Below, one piece after another: positions 1 to 10,997 of a DNA stretch of 64,000 bases. The translations under genes and the position numbers were made by a program. Position 1 is the stretch's first letter. Each line of letters opens with the position of its first letter. Source of the stretch: Mycobacterium sp. 4858 (GTDB lineage: Bacteria; Actinomycetota; Actinomycetes; Mycobacteriales; Mycobacteriaceae). The notes beneath the pieces are model-generated. The model was not told the DNA's origin, searched no databases, and saw nothing but the letters and a program-made list of their open reading frames with translations. The DNA lies in assembly GCF_900240975.1 (NCBI RefSeq), contig NZ_LT968776.1:806001-870000 (forward strand), written 5' to 3'.

Positions 1-598
1 GCATCGGGACGTCGCCGCGTACGACGACCGCGCCCCCCGCTACGACCAGGGCTTTCGCGGTCGGCTGCACCACGAAATCGCCGAGCGCACCGCGCAGCTG
101 GCCGTGGCGACCGTCACCGCCCCCGAGTATGTGCTCGACGTCGGATGCGGCACCGGCTACCTGTTGGGGCTGCTGGCCCGCCGCTACCCGGGGGCCAAAC
201 ATCTGTGCGGGATCGACCCGGCCCCCCAGATGGTCTCCATCGCAACCGGTCTTGCCCGCGACCCGCGATTGAGCTTCACCCGCGGCGTGGCCGAGGAGCT
301 CAACTACGCCGACCGCGCCTTCGACCTGGTCGTCAGCACCACGTCATTCGATCACTGGTCCGATCAGCTGGTGGGTCTGCTGGAGTGCGCCCGGGTGCTG
401 CGGCCGGGTGGAAGCCTGGTGCTCGTCGACCGGTTCTCGCTGTGGCTGGTGCCGACGCTGGCCATCACCCGCCGCGGCAAGGCCCGCACCCGGCGGCGCG
501 CCGAGCGCCTGCTGCTGCAGGCGGGATTCCGGTCGCCGAAATGGCAACGGCTGCATGCCGGGACCATCAACGCGGTCACGGCGACGAGACCGGCTTAG
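1..598 (+). CDS. SAM-dependent class I methyltransferase (5' end outside window)
   Basis: The reading frame is open from the window edge (second base) to a TAG, giving about 198 codons, so the start lies upstream. Around visible residues 43-55 is a glycine-rich SAM-binding motif I (VLDVGCGTGYLLGLL). A later segment with VLRPGGSLVLVD matches the post-motif strand of Methyltransf_11/25 enzymes. The substrate cannot be read from the sequence. The stop overlaps the stop of the opposing SDR gene by four bases, so the two genes converge with no room for a separate terminator. The family call is firm and the function open. Confidence 0.85.
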   Translation, partial: HRDVAAYDDRAPRYDQGFRGRLHHEIAERTAQLAVATVTAPEYVLDVGCGTGYLLGLLARRYPGAKHLCGIDPAPQMVSIATGLARDPRLSFTRGVAEELNYADRAFDLVVSTTSFDHWSDQLVGLLECARVLRPGGSLVLVDRFSLWLVPTLAITRRGKARTRRRAERLLLQAGFRSPKWQRLHAGTINAVTATRPA

Positions 599-1485
599 TC
601 GGGCTCGAACGGCCGGAAAGAGCCGTCGAGCACCTGCAGATGACCGATCGTGCGTCCGGTGACCTTCGCGGGATCGACCACCGTCAATTCCACTGCGGCC
701 CGGGCGAATTCGTCCGCCTCGGCGGTATCGTCGAACTCCCGGGCGTAGTAGGCCAGCCCGGGGGTGAGGATCGGTTTCGACGGCGACAGGGCATTCACCG
801 CGATGTGGTGATCGGCGAGATCGAATGCCGCGCACTGGGTCAGATGCTCGAGCGCCGCCTTGGATCCGCCGTAGCCGGGTAGCACGCCGCCGCTGCGGTC
901 CGGGTACGGCCCGTTTCCGGGCAGCCTCGATGCCACCGAGCTGATGTTGACGATCGACCCGCGGCCCGCCTGGATCATGTCGGGGCACACCAGCTGCATC
1001 AGCTCGTAGGCGGCAAAGACGGCGATGTCGAAATGCCGGCGATACGCCGTCAGCGGGACGCTGAGGAATCCCGGCCAGCCCGGCTTGGCGGCACCGCTTG
1101 CCGGCTTGGCGGCGCCTCCCGGCTTGGCGGACTGGGCGCGAGGTTCGCCGCCGGGAGGGCGGGGCCGGCCGGGCGCGGTGAAGGCCGCGTTGTTCACCAG
1201 AATCGTGATGGGCCCCAGGGCTTCTCGCGCCGCGCCCACCAACCGGGCGACGTCCTCGCGTTCGGTCAGGTCGGCCCGGATCGCCACCGCGCGTCCGCCC
1301 GCGGCCTCGATGGCGGCGACCGTCTCGCCGATGGTTCCGGGCAACCGCTCGTCCCACACCTCCTCGGTGCGTCCCGCGACCGCGACGGCGGCGCCTTCCG
1401 CGGCGAGGGCCAGCGCGATCGCCCTGCCCAGTCCGCGGCTGCCGCCGGTGACGATCGCGGCCCGTCCGGCCAGCCGCGCCGTCAC
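595..1485 (-). CDS. SDR family NAD(P)-dependent oxidoreductase with low-complexity insertion
   Basis: This is a classical Rossmann short-chain dehydrogenase of 296 aa. The cofactor motif TGGSRGLG is at 13-20, NNA at 98-100, serine at about 182-183, and the catalytic Tyr205-x3-Lys209 is present. A GTG start at 1485 is chosen because it overlaps the TetR stop as GTGA, the usual translational-coupling arrangement; a longer frame upstream lies inside the TetR gene. Residues 106-138 are a Gly/Pro/Ala/Lys-rich insertion just after NNA, encoded by three copies of a CCGGCTTGGCGG unit. The substrate is unknown. Coupling with TetR suggests that the regulator controls its own partner enzyme. Confidence 0.9.
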   Translation of the reverse strand: MTARLAGRAAIVTGGSRGLGRAIALALAAEGAAVAVAGRTEEVWDERLPGTIGETVAAIEAAGGRAVAIRADLTEREDVARLVGAAREALGPITILVNNAAFTAPGRPRPPGGEPRAQSAKPGGAAKPASGAAKPGWPGFLSVPLTAYRRHFDIAVFAAYELMQLVCPDMIQAGRGSIVNISSVASRLPGNGPYPDRSGGVLPGYGGSKAALEHLTQCAAFDLADHHIAVNALSPSKPILTPGLAYYAREFDDTAEADEFARAAVELTVVDPAKVTGRTIGHLQVLDGSFRPFEPD

Positions 1486-2084
1486 CGCGTCACCCCGTGC
1501 ACCACGATGGCGGTGGTCTGCTCCACCCACGCATCGTCGAGCGAGTCCTCCGGGCGCAGCAGCATGCGCAGCATCGTGGCTCCCCCGATCAACTCGATCA
1601 ACCGGTCCGGATCCACATCGGGATGCGCCTCACCCCGGTCGACGGCGTCACTGAGCCGCACCCGCACCGTCGCGAACAGGTCCGCGAACCGGGACATCAC
1701 CCGGGCGTTGAGGGCGGGGTCGGCGGTCATGTCGGCCACCAGGCCCGGCAGGGCGGCGCGGACGACCGGCGTGGTGAAGACGTCGCGGGTGGCCTCGATC
1801 ATCATGCGGATGTCGGCCGCGAAGTCCCCGGCGGGCGCCTGCAGTGCGGTGGGCGCCACCGGGAAGGCCGCCTCGTGTACCAGTTCGGCCTTGCTGGACC
1901 ACCGGCGATAGAGCGCCGATTTGGTGGTTCCGGCGCGCTCGGCGACCGCCGCCAGGCTGAGGTTGGAATAGCCCATTTGGACAAGCAGTTCCGCGGTGGC
2001 CGATAGGATGGCCGAGTCGATACGCGGGTCCCGCGGGCGGCCGGCGCCGGGGGCCTTGTCAATGGCGGACGGGTCTGCTTTCAT
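1482..2084 (-). CDS. TetR/AcrR family transcriptional regulator
   Basis: A 200-aa protein with an N-terminal TetR helix-turn-helix at about residues 42-68 (LAAVAERAGTTKSALYRRW), followed by a variable ligand-binding region. It is translated into the SDR gene through a four-base overlap. It is divergent from the phosphotransferase gene, with about 70 bp between them, so it probably represses itself and one or both neighbours. The ligand cannot be predicted, though the neighbourhood (SDR, acyl-type phosphotransferase, flavin monooxygenase) suggests lipid or xenobiotic catabolism. The family assignment is strong. Confidence 0.92.
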   Translation of the reverse strand: MKADPSAIDKAPGAGRPRDPRIDSAILSATAELLVQMGYSNLSLAAVAERAGTTKSALYRRWSSKAELVHEAAFPVAPTALQAPAGDFAADIRMMIEATRDVFTTPVVRAALPGLVADMTADPALNARVMSRFADLFATVRVRLSDAVDRGEAHPDVDPDRLIELIGGATMLRMLLRPEDSLDDAWVEQTTAIVVHGVTR

Positions 2085-2093
2085 AACGCTACC

Positions 2094-2105
2094 TACCGTA
2101 TCGTA
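2094..2105. promoter_or_regulatory. Candidate TetR operator between divergent genes
   Basis: TACCGTATCGTA is an imperfect palindrome with outer TAC/GTA arms. It lies in the short gap between the divergent TetR and phosphotransferase genes, where a TetR autoregulatory site is expected. Only the half-sites match, so this is tentative. Confidence 0.3.
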
Positions 2106-2106
2106 A

Positions 2107-3293
<1,187 letters not shown>

Positions 3294-3294
<1 letters not shown>

Positions 3295-4409
3295 TGCTCG
3301 GACCGCTCGACGAGTTCCCGGTCCATCAGGTTCCGCAGCCGATCGCCTGGCCGGGCTCCTCGGACCGCAACTTCTACGACCGCTCCTACTTCAACGCCCA
3401 CGACCGCACGGGCGACATCTTCGTCATCAGCGGCATCGGCTACTACCCCAACCTGGGCGTCAAGGACGCGTTCTTCCTGGTTCGGCGCGGGGACACCCAG
3501 ACCGCGGTGCACCTGTGCGACGCGATCGACCAGGACCGGCTCAACCAGCACGTCAACGGCTACCGGATCGAGGTCATCGAGCCGCTGCGCAAACTGCGGT
3601 TGGTCCTGGACGAAACCGAAGGCATCGCAGCCGATCTCACCTGGGAAGGCCTGTTCGACGTCGTGCAGGAGCAGCCGCACCTCATGCGGTCCGGCAACCG
3701 GGTGACGCTGGACGCCCAGCGGTTCGCCCAGCTCGGCAGCTGGAGCGGCCGCATCGCCGTCGACGGCGAGGAGGTCGCCGTCGACCCCGCGGTCTGGCTC
3801 GGCAGCCGCGACCGGTCCTGGGGCATCCGGCCGATCGGCGAGCCCGAGCCCGCGGGCCGGCCGGCCGACCCGCCGTTCGAGGGCATGTGGTGGCTGTACG
3901 TGCCGATGGCGTTCGACGACTTCGCCATCGTGCTGATCATCCAGGAAGCGCCCGACGGCTTCCGATCGCTCAACGACTGCACCCGGATCTGGCGCGACGG
4001 ACGCGTCGAGCAGCTGGGCTGGCCGCGGGTCAAGATCCACTACCGGTCGGGCACCCGGATCCCCACCGGGGCGACGATCGACGCCACCGCCCCCGACGGG
4101 ACGCCGGTGCGCTTCGACGTGGAGTCCAAGCTGCCGGTGCCCATCCACGTCGGCGGCGGCTACGGCGGCGACTCGGACTGGCTGCACGGAATGTGGAAGG
4201 GCGAGAAGTTCGTCGAACGCCGGACCTACGACATGACCGACCCGGCGATCGTCGCGAGGTCCGGCTTCGGGGTCATCGACCATGTCGGGCGCGCCGTGTG
4301 CCGGGACGGCGACGGCGAACCCAAAGAGGGTTGGGGCCTCTACGAGCACGGCGCGCTGGGCCGCCACGACCCGTCGGGATTCAAGGACTGGTTAACCGTC
4401 GCGCCGTAA
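3294..4409 (+). CDS. Conserved protein of unknown function, partner of the phosphotransferase
   Basis: A 371-aa soluble protein without signal peptide or membrane segments. It has many Trp/Gly/Asp-rich stretches (for example GMWWLYVPMAFDDF) that suggest a beta-rich, lipocalin or AttH/CrtC-like fold; this is inference from composition only. Its ATG shares one base with the upstream stop, which makes an obligate operon pair. I know this pairing from actinobacterial genomes but cannot assign a reaction. The last 18 bases overlap the convergent monooxygenase gene. Confidence 0.8.
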
Positions 4410-5768
4410 CGAGCCGCGATACGCCGCACCGGGATGGTCGTCGGGCAACAACGGCCCCGCCCCGCCCAGCCGCTCGCGCAATGTCGAGCGGGGCAAGGCT
4501 TCCGGCACCCGCCCGCGGCGGCGCAGCTCGGGCACCACCAGCTTCGCGAAGTCGACGAAGGTCCCGGGGGTGGTCACGTAGGCCAGGTTGAACCCGTCGA
4601 CGTCGGCCTCCTCGACCCAGCGTTCGAGTTCGTCGGCCACCTCCCCCGGCGACCCGGTCAGCACCGGGCCGCGGCCACCGAGGCCGATCTCGTCGGCGAG
4701 TTCACGAACGGTCCAGGCGCGATCGGGATCCGCGGTGGTGAACGAGGCCAGCGCGGATCGGTTGGCCTCGGTTTGGACGTAGCGCAGCGGCTCGTCAGGG
4801 TCGAGCTCGGCCAGGTCGACCCCGGTCCAGCCGCCGAACAGGGCCAGCGCCCCGGTGGGGCTGACAAAGCGCCGGTATTCGGCGAGTTTGGCGACGGCTT
4901 CCTCATGGGTTGCGGCGACCACCGGGGTGACCATGGTGAAGACCTTGATGGACCGGGGATCGCGGCCCAGCTCGGCGGCGGCCTGCCGCAGGGCGCGCAC
5001 GGGGCCGCGCACGATCTGCGGCGTCGGGCCGGACACGAAAACCGCCTCCGCGTGCGCCGCGGCGAACCGGACACCGCGCGGCGAGGCGCCGGCCTGAAAC
5101 AGCACCGGGGTGCGCTGCGGCGAGGGTTCGCACAGGAACGGGCCGGGAACGGAGAAGTACCGGCCTTTGTGCTCGATGTCGTGCACCTTCGCCGGATCGG
5201 TGAACACTCCCCGCTCCCGGTCGCGCACGACCGCGCCGGCCTCCCACGACGCTTCCCACAGCTTGTAGCAGACCTCGAGATACTCGTCGGCGATCTCGTA
5301 GCGCTGGTCGTGCGGGATCTGCGTGTCCAGCCCGAGGTTGCGTGCGGCGCTGTCCAGATACGACGTGACGATGTTCCACGCCACCCGTCCACCGGTCAGG
5401 TGATCGAGGGTCGAGAGCCGGCGCGCCAACGCGTAGGGCTGTTCGTACGTCAGCGACAGCGTGATGCCGAAGCCCAGGGTCTGGGTCACCGCCGCCATCG
5501 CCGACACCGCCGCGGTCGGGTCGTTGACCGGGAACTGCGCGGCATCGATGACCGCCGCGTCCCGCGAGGCGCCGTACACGTCGTAGACGCCCAGCACGTC
5601 GGCGAGGAACAGGGCGTCGAAGCCGCCGTCTTCCAGGATGCGGGCCAGCTCCGTCCAGTATCCGAGTTCGCGATACCGGTAGCCCTGGTCCTCGGGATGG
5701 CGCCACAGCCCCGCCGATTGGTGGCCCACGCAGGCCATGTCGAAGGCATTGAGAAAGATCCTGCTCAT
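4392..5768 (-). CDS. LLM-class flavin-dependent monooxygenase (NtaA/SnaA/DszA type)
   Basis: A 458-aa protein of the bacterial luciferase-like superfamily. The N-terminus (FLNAFDMACVGHQSAGLWRH) and the DGGFDALFLADVLGVYD segment are typical of the NtaA/DmoA subgroup, which uses reduced FMN from a separate reductase to oxidise aminopolycarboxylates, sulfides or sulfones. No reductase gene is adjacent. The start lies four bases from the end of the MFS gene, so the transporter and monooxygenase form an operon, which suggests uptake and oxidative breakdown of one compound. The substrate is unknown. Confidence 0.9.
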   Translation of the reverse strand: MSRIFLNAFDMACVGHQSAGLWRHPEDQGYRYRELGYWTELARILEDGGFDALFLADVLGVYDVYGASRDAAVIDAAQFPVNDPTAAVSAMAAVTQTLGFGITLSLTYEQPYALARRLSTLDHLTGGRVAWNIVTSYLDSAARNLGLDTQIPHDQRYEIADEYLEVCYKLWEASWEAGAVVRDRERGVFTDPAKVHDIEHKGRYFSVPGPFLCEPSPQRTPVLFQAGASPRGVRFAAAHAEAVFVSGPTPQIVRGPVRALRQAAAELGRDPRSIKVFTMVTPVVAATHEEAVAKLAEYRRFVSPTGALALFGGWTGVDLAELDPDEPLRYVQTEANRSALASFTTADPDRAWTVRELADEIGLGGRGPVLTGSPGEVADELERWVEEADVDGFNLAYVTTPGTFVDFAKLVVPELRRRGRVPEALPRSTLRERLGGAGPLLPDDHPGAAYRGSLRRDG

Positions 5769-5772
5769 CAGC

Positions 5773-7074
5773 TCACCCGATCTCGTCCGCGCGCGTCTCC
5801 CGCGCCGCGAAGGCCGCCGCGAAAGTGATCGCCGCGAGCACGCCGAAATAGCCCACGATCAGCCATGGGCTGCCGCCGCCGACCGCCAGCAGGGCCGCGG
5901 CGATCAAGGGCGCGAACCCTCCCGACAGGACCGCGCCGATCTGGTACCCGAGCGACGAGCCGCTGTAGCGTATCCGGGTGTCGAACAGCTCGGCGAACCA
6001 TGCCGCCTGCGGGCCGTACATGGCGTCGTGAACGACGTTGACGCCGAACACGATTGACGCGACGACCGCGACCGCCGAGCCGCTTGAAGCCGCGATGAAG
6101 AACAGCGCGAGGGCCACGACGCCGGCCAGCGCGCCGAACAGGTACGGCGGTCGCCGGCCCACGCGGTCCGACAGCAGCGCCCAGCCCGGAGTGCTCACGA
6201 AACCCAGAGCCGACGATATCGACACCGCGATCAACCCGACGCTATTGCCCTTACCGAACGAATCCTGCAGGTAGGTAAGCGAATACGTGGTCAGCAGGAC
6301 GAACAGTGCGATCTGCGACAGGCGCAACCCCGTGGTGATCAGCACGTTGCGCGGCTGGCGGCGCAGCGCCTCGAACACCGGCAGACGCGAGAGCTCGTCG
6401 CGCTCCCGCAGCCGGCCGAAGACGTCGGCGTCGGTGAGCCGCAGTCGCAGAAACAATCCGATGCCGACCAGAACCGCGCTGAACAGAAACGGAATTCGCC
6501 AGCCGAACGCGAGAAAGGCTGCCGGGCCGGTCGCGCTGCGGGTCACGTAGAAGAACGACGTCGCCAGCAACATGCCTGCCGGGGAACCGAGCTGGGTGAA
6601 GCTGCCGAACAAACCGCGGCGGCCGGGCGGCGCATGCTCCACCGACAACACCGCCGCGCCGCCCCACTCGGCGCCCACGGCAAGCCCCTGCAGCACCCGC
6701 AGCGTCGCCAACAGGACCGGCGCAAGCAGCCCGGCCGTCGCATAGGTCGGCAGCAGGCCGATCGCGGTGGTGACCAGACCCATCACCAGCAGCGCGGCCA
6801 CCAAAACCGCCTTGCGGCCCAGCCGGTCCCCGAAATGGCCGGAGACGACGGCGCCGATCGGGCGTGCCCCGAAGCCGGCGGCGTAGGTCGCGAAGGTGGC
6901 CAGCGTCCCCGCGGTGGGGGAAACGTGCGGGAAGAACAGCGGCTTGAAGACGAGCGCGGATGCGGTCGCGTACAGGTAGAAGTCGTACCACTCGATGGTG
7001 GTGCCGACCATGCTGCCCAGGGCGACGGTTCGCAGGTCCGGCCTGACGTCGGCTGCCGGTGCGGTGGTAATCAC
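5773..7074 (-). CDS. MFS transporter, metabolite:H+ symporter (MHS) type
   Basis: About 433 aa with twelve likely membrane helices. The signature GTTIEWYDFYLY near the N-terminus and GHFGDRLGRK between helices 2 and 3 are hallmarks of the MHS subfamily (organic acids, shikimate, proline/betaine, ketoglutarate). The GTG at 7074 gives the usual short leader before the first helix; the frame stays open further upstream, but that part has no family features, and no good ribosome site separates the options. It is the first gene of a unit with the monooxygenase and is divergent from the amine oxidase. Confidence 0.88.
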   Translation of the reverse strand: MITTAPAADVRPDLRTVALGSMVGTTIEWYDFYLYATASALVFKPLFFPHVSPTAGTLATFATYAAGFGARPIGAVVSGHFGDRLGRKAVLVAALLVMGLVTTAIGLLPTYATAGLLAPVLLATLRVLQGLAVGAEWGGAAVLSVEHAPPGRRGLFGSFTQLGSPAGMLLATSFFYVTRSATGPAAFLAFGWRIPFLFSAVLVGIGLFLRLRLTDADVFGRLRERDELSRLPVFEALRRQPRNVLITTGLRLSQIALFVLLTTYSLTYLQDSFGKGNSVGLIAVSISSALGFVSTPGWALLSDRVGRRPPYLFGALAGVVALALFFIAASSGSAVAVVASIVFGVNVVHDAMYGPQAAWFAELFDTRIRYSGSSLGYQIGAVLSGGFAPLIAAALLAVGGGSPWLIVGYFGVLAAITFAAAFAARETRADEIG

Positions 7075-7203
7075 GTGGCGATCACGTAGACGCACGCTAA
7101 CCAAAGTCCCGACGTCAACGTATGTTTGCCCTCGCCGTGATGCGAACGCGCGAAACCGGCGCCGGCGTTTGCCGCACGGAACCGCGGAAAGTGTTGTTGA
7201 CTG

Positions 7204-8556
7204 GTGCGCGTGCCAAATCCGCCGTGGATCGTCGACGTCGTCGTGGTCGGCGCGGGCTTTGCGGGGCTTGCCGCGGCGCGCGAGCTGGCCCGCCAGGGGC
7301 ATGACGTGGTGGTGTTCGAGGGCCGCGACCGCGTCGGGGGTCGATCCTTCACCGGCAGCGTGGCGGGGTTGCCCGCCGATCTCGGGGGCACCTTCGTCGG
7401 GCCGACCCAGGACGCGGTCCTCGAGCTGGCGGCCGAACTCGACGTCTCGACCATCCCGACTCACCACGACGGCAAGAACGTGATCCACTGGCGCGGCTGG
7501 ACGCATTCCTACCGCGGCACCATCCCCAAGCTCTCGCTGACCGGGCTGCTGGACATCGGCCGGCTGCGTTGGCAATTCGACCGGATCGCCCGCAGCGTCC
7601 CGTTGTCGGCCCCGTGGGACGCGCGCCGTGCGCGCGAGCTCGACGACGTGTCGCTCGGCGGCTGGCTGCGGGCCGTGCACGCCACCGCCTCGTCGCGCGA
7701 CCTACTGGCGATCGTGGCGCGGGTGACCTGGGGATGCGAACCGGACGACGTGTCGATGCTGCACGCGGCCCGCTACACGCACGCCGCCGGTGGCCTGGAC
7801 CGGCTGCTCGATGTCGAGAACGGCGCCCAACAGGACCGTTTCCCGGGCGGCACCCAGCAGATCGCCGAGGCCGCGGCCGCCGAGCTGGGCACCCGGGTCG
7901 TGCTGGGCGCGCCGGTCCGGCGCATCGACCGGCACGGCGCCGGGGTGACGGTCACCACCGACGTCGGCCAGGCCGAGGCGGGGTTCGTGGTCGTCGCGGT
8001 GCCGCCCGCACATCGCGCATCGATCGAGTTCGCGCCCCCGCTGCCCGCCGAGTACCACGAACTCGCCCGGCATTGGCCGCAGGGCCGGCTCAGCAAGGCG
8101 TACGCCGCGTATTCCACGCCCTTTTGGCGGGCCAACGGCTTCTCCGGCCAGGCGCTGTCCGACGCCGGACCGGTGTTCATCACCTTCGACGTCAGCCCGC
8201 ACGCCGACGGGCCCGGTGTGCTGATGGGCTTCGTCGATGCGCGCGCGTTCGACTCGCTGTCCCCGGAGCAGCGCCGCGACGAGACGCTGCGCTGCTTTGC
8301 GACGCTGTTCGGCGACGACGCGCTCAAGCCGCTCGACTACGTCGACCACTGTTGGGGCGCAGAGGAATTCGCGCCCGGCGGGCCCACCGCCGCGGTCCCG
8401 CCCGGATCGTGGACCCGGTTCGGGCGCTGGCTGCGCGAGCCGGTCGGCCCCATCCACTGGGCCGGCACCGAGACCGCGGACGAATGGACCGGGTTCCTCG
8501 ACGGCGCTGTCAGGTCCGGCCAGCGGGCGGCCGCCGAGATCACCGCCCTGCTATGA
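7204..8556 (+). CDS. Flavin-containing amine oxidase (cytosolic)
   Basis: A 450-aa amine oxidase-fold enzyme. The FAD Rossmann motif is near the N-terminus ([20 protein letters not shown]), followed by the arginine-rich GRDRVGGR segment. The C-terminal FAD-closing motif reads [22 protein letters not shown]. There is no signal peptide. The start codon is GTG. The family oxidises primary amines or polyamines to aldehydes with release of ammonia and peroxide. The gene is divergent from the MFS unit, and its last six bases overlap the convergent hydrolase gene. The substrate is unknown. Confidence 0.9.
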   Translation: MRVPNPPWIVDVVVVGAGFAGLAAARELARQGHDVVVFEGRDRVGGRSFTGSVAGLPADLGGTFVGPTQDAVLELAAELDVSTIPTHHDGKNVIHWRGWTHSYRGTIPKLSLTGLLDIGRLRWQFDRIARSVPLSAPWDARRARELDDVSLGGWLRAVHATASSRDLLAIVARVTWGCEPDDVSMLHAARYTHAAGGLDRLLDVENGAQQDRFPGGTQQIAEAAAAELGTRVVLGAPVRRIDRHGAGVTVTTDVGQAEAGFVVVAVPPAHRASIEFAPPLPAEYHELARHWPQGRLSKAYAAYSTPFWRANGFSGQALSDAGPVFITFDVSPHADGPGVLMGFVDARAFDSLSPEQRRDETLRCFATLFGDDALKPLDYVDHCWGAEEFAPGGPTAAVPPGSWTRFGRWLREPVGPIHWAGTETADEWTGFLDGAVRSGQRAAAEITALL

Positions 8557-9507
8557 GCTGATCCGCACGTCCTGGGTCACCGATTCGGCGAGCGCCCGCA
8601 AATGGCGGTTGACCTCACGCGGGTGTTCGAGCATCGAGCAATGACCGCCGGGCAGCTCGACCAGGCCGACCACGTTGGGCGCGGTGCCCGCGATCCTGCG
8701 GGCCTGGCCGATCGGGGTGAGCCGGTCGCGTTCGCTGCCGATCACCAGGGTCGGCACCGTCAAACCGTCCAGCTCGAGGTACCGCGACCCCAACGCCGCG
8801 ACCAGCATCCGTGCGCAGCCGGCGCGCCCCGCGGGCGAGGTCTGTTCGAAGAACTGGTGCACGATCCTGGCCACGCTGGGGTCGGCGTCCCGGCCCACCG
8901 CCAGCATTCCGACGAAGTAGCGGCTCGGGATGCGGGCGGCGCTCGGGATCGGGAACCCGCCGAACGCGTGGATCAGGGCGCGGGCGGCGGCCACCCGGGC
9001 CGGCGACAGCCCGTGTGGCACCGACAGCAGTTGCACCTTGCGGACCAGGTCCCCGGTGGTGGTGTTGATCAGCGCGACCGCGTCGGCGCGCCGACGAACC
9101 ATGTGCCGGTACCGTGCGGACCACGCGGCGATGGTGATGCCGCCCATCGAATGTCCGGCCAGCACCGCGCGCTCGTGCGGCGCCAACGTCGCATCGAGCA
9201 CCGAATTCAGGTCGGAGGCAAGGTGTTTCAGGCTGTATCCGTTGCGCCGGGGCATGCCGCTGCGCCCATGGCCGCGGTGATCGAAGGCGATCACCCGGTA
9301 ATCGTTGGACAGATCGGCGATCTGGTAGGCCCAGGCCCGGATGGCACACGTGATGCCGTGCGTCAGCACGATCGGGTAGCCGTCGGGCGGCCCGAACACC
9401 TCGGCGTGCAACCGGGTGCCGTCGGTCGCCCGGACGGCCACCGTCTGGCTGGGGGGCAGCACGTGGGGGTACGGATCGATTGCGCGAGCCGTTCGTCGAG
9501 CGCTCAT
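8551..9507 (-). CDS. Alpha/beta hydrolase
   Basis: About 318 aa with the canonical alpha/beta-hydrolase order: an oxyanion region [11 protein letters not shown], then [10 protein letters not shown], nucleophile elbow AGHSMGG (catalytic Ser), a later Asp in the [11 protein letters not shown] segment, and catalytic His in [10 protein letters not shown]. The ATG at 9507 is preferred because a GGAGGGG ribosome site stands about nine bases upstream; a longer frame adds seven residues. No signal peptide is seen. It is probably an esterase, lipase or peroxidase-like hydrolase. The gene lies between two amine oxidases but on the opposite strand. Confidence 0.9.
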   Translation of the reverse strand: MSARRTARAIDPYPHVLPPSQTVAVRATDGTRLHAEVFGPPDGYPIVLTHGITCAIRAWAYQIADLSNDYRVIAFDHRGHGRSGMPRRNGYSLKHLASDLNSVLDATLAPHERAVLAGHSMGGITIAAWSARYRHMVRRRADAVALINTTTGDLVRKVQLLSVPHGLSPARVAAARALIHAFGGFPIPSAARIPSRYFVGMLAVGRDADPSVARIVHQFFEQTSPAGRAGCARMLVAALGSRYLELDGLTVPTLVIGSERDRLTPIGQARRIAGTAPNVVGLVELPGGHCSMLEHPREVNRHLRALAESVTQDVRISS

Positions 9508-9629
9508 CGCCGCACCCCCCTCCAACACGGCCCCGTCGCCGCAGTTAAGGACGCCCGCAAGTTTATCCCTAAGGTCCGTTCGGATTCGGTAAATCCGGCA
9601 AACGATTCTGATGTGAGACGCTAAGACCC

Positions 9630-10997
9630 GTGTACCCGATGTCCCGTCGGGAATTCATCGCGGCAACCACGGGCGTGGTCGGCAGCGGGCTGCTGGCCGC
9701 CTGCTCACCGCGACGCCCCCCGCCGGCGCAACCGCCGTGGCCGGAAACCCGGTCGGTCCTGATCGTCGGCGCGGGGATGGCCGGCCTGTCCGCCGCCCGC
9801 AGTCTGGCCGACGCGGGATGGCCGGTTCGGGTGATCGAAGCCCGCGACCGCATCGGCGGACGCGTCCACACCGACCGCGACTGGGGCACCCCGCTGGAAA
9901 TGGGCGCGTCGTGGATCCACGGAACGACCGACAACCCGCTGGTGCCGCTGGCGCGGCAAGCGCAAGCGCAGCTGGTCACGACCGACTATTACAGCTGGGC
10001 CAAGCTCGTGATCGACCCCGAACTCGCCCCGCTCGACTACGACCCGACACTGTGGCGCGCCTTTGTGGAACGGGCGCGGTACCAAGTCGACGGCGGCTCC
10101 CTGGCCGCCGCCATCGACGCCGCGGTCGGCGGCCGGGCACTGTCCACCTCCGATCGCGCGCAGCTGGCCTTCTACCTCACCACCGAAATCGAGAATGAGT
10201 TCGCCGCCGACGCGGATCGGCTGTCCGCCATCACCTTTGACGAGGGCGACTACACCGGCGGCGATCAGGTTGTCGTCACGAACGGTTACGACGCCCTGCC
10301 CAGGCTGCTCGCCAATGGCCTGCGGCTCGAGCTGAACACGCCGGTGACCGCGATCGCGCACCGGGGCGACTCCGTCGTCGTGCGGGCAAGGAATCGGTCG
10401 TTCCGGGGACCCGCCGCCATCGTCACGGTTCCCCTCGGCGTGCTCAAAGCCGGTGCCATCGCGTTTGATCCGCCCCTGCCCGACCAACACAGCCGCGCAA
10501 TCGACGCTCTGGGCTTCGGGGTGCTGTCCAAGAGTTTCTTCCGGTTCGACCGGCGCGGGTGGACGGCGGACAGCGCCTTCTACGAATACCTCGCCGCTGA
10601 CGGGGGCCCTTGGGCCCAGTGGTTCACCCTGCCGGCCGCGGCGGGTCCAATCGTGTTGGCGTTCAACGCCGGTGACCGCGGCCGTACCGCGGAGGCCGCC
10701 TCACCGCGCGACCTGATGGCCACCGCGCTGCCCGTCGCTCGCCGCCTGTTCGGCGATGTCTCGCCGGTGGGCGTCAAGACGTCGAACTGGAGCGCGGACC
10801 CGTATGCGTTGGGTGCCTACTCCTTTCACGCTCCCGGTTCGGGCCTCGACGACCGCCGCCGGCTGCAGGATCCGGTCAGCGACCGGCTCTACCTGGCGGG
10901 CGAGGCCGTCGGCGTCGACAATCCGGCCACCGTGCACGGCGCTCTGGCCAGCGGGCGCTACGCCGCCGAGCAGCTGATGCACCGGTTGGGCCGCTAG
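9630..10997 (+). CDS. Exported flavin monoamine/polyamine oxidase, Tat-like lipoprotein
   Basis: A 455-aa amine oxidase. The N-terminus carries a twin-arginine-like signal (SRREFIAATTG) ending in a lipobox (LLAAC), so the folded, FAD-loaded enzyme is probably exported and lipid-anchored. FAD motifs are LIVGAGMAGLSAARSLADAG, GASWIHG and, at the end, LYLAGEAVGVDNPATVHGAL. The GASWIHG element is typical of polyamine and LSD1-like oxidases. The start is a GTG at 9630 or an ATG nine bases later (MSRREF), which fits Tat signals better. Its last four bases overlap the convergent STAS gene. It is not a recent duplicate of the cytosolic oxidase. Confidence 0.88.
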   Translation: MYPMSRREFIAATTGVVGSGLLAACSPRRPPPAQPPWPETRSVLIVGAGMAGLSAARSLADAGWPVRVIEARDRIGGRVHTDRDWGTPLEMGASWIHGTTDNPLVPLARQAQAQLVTTDYYSWAKLVIDPELAPLDYDPTLWRAFVERARYQVDGGSLAAAIDAAVGGRALSTSDRAQLAFYLTTEIENEFAADADRLSAITFDEGDYTGGDQVVVTNGYDALPRLLANGLRLELNTPVTAIAHRGDSVVVRARNRSFRGPAAIVTVPLGVLKAGAIAFDPPLPDQHSRAIDALGFGVLSKSFFRFDRRGWTADSAFYEYLAADGGPWAQWFTLPAAAGPIVLAFNAGDRGRTAEAASPRDLMATALPVARRLFGDVSPVGVKTSNWSADPYALGAYSFHAPGSGLDDRRRLQDPVSDRLYLAGEAVGVDNPATVHGALASGRYAAEQLMHRLGR

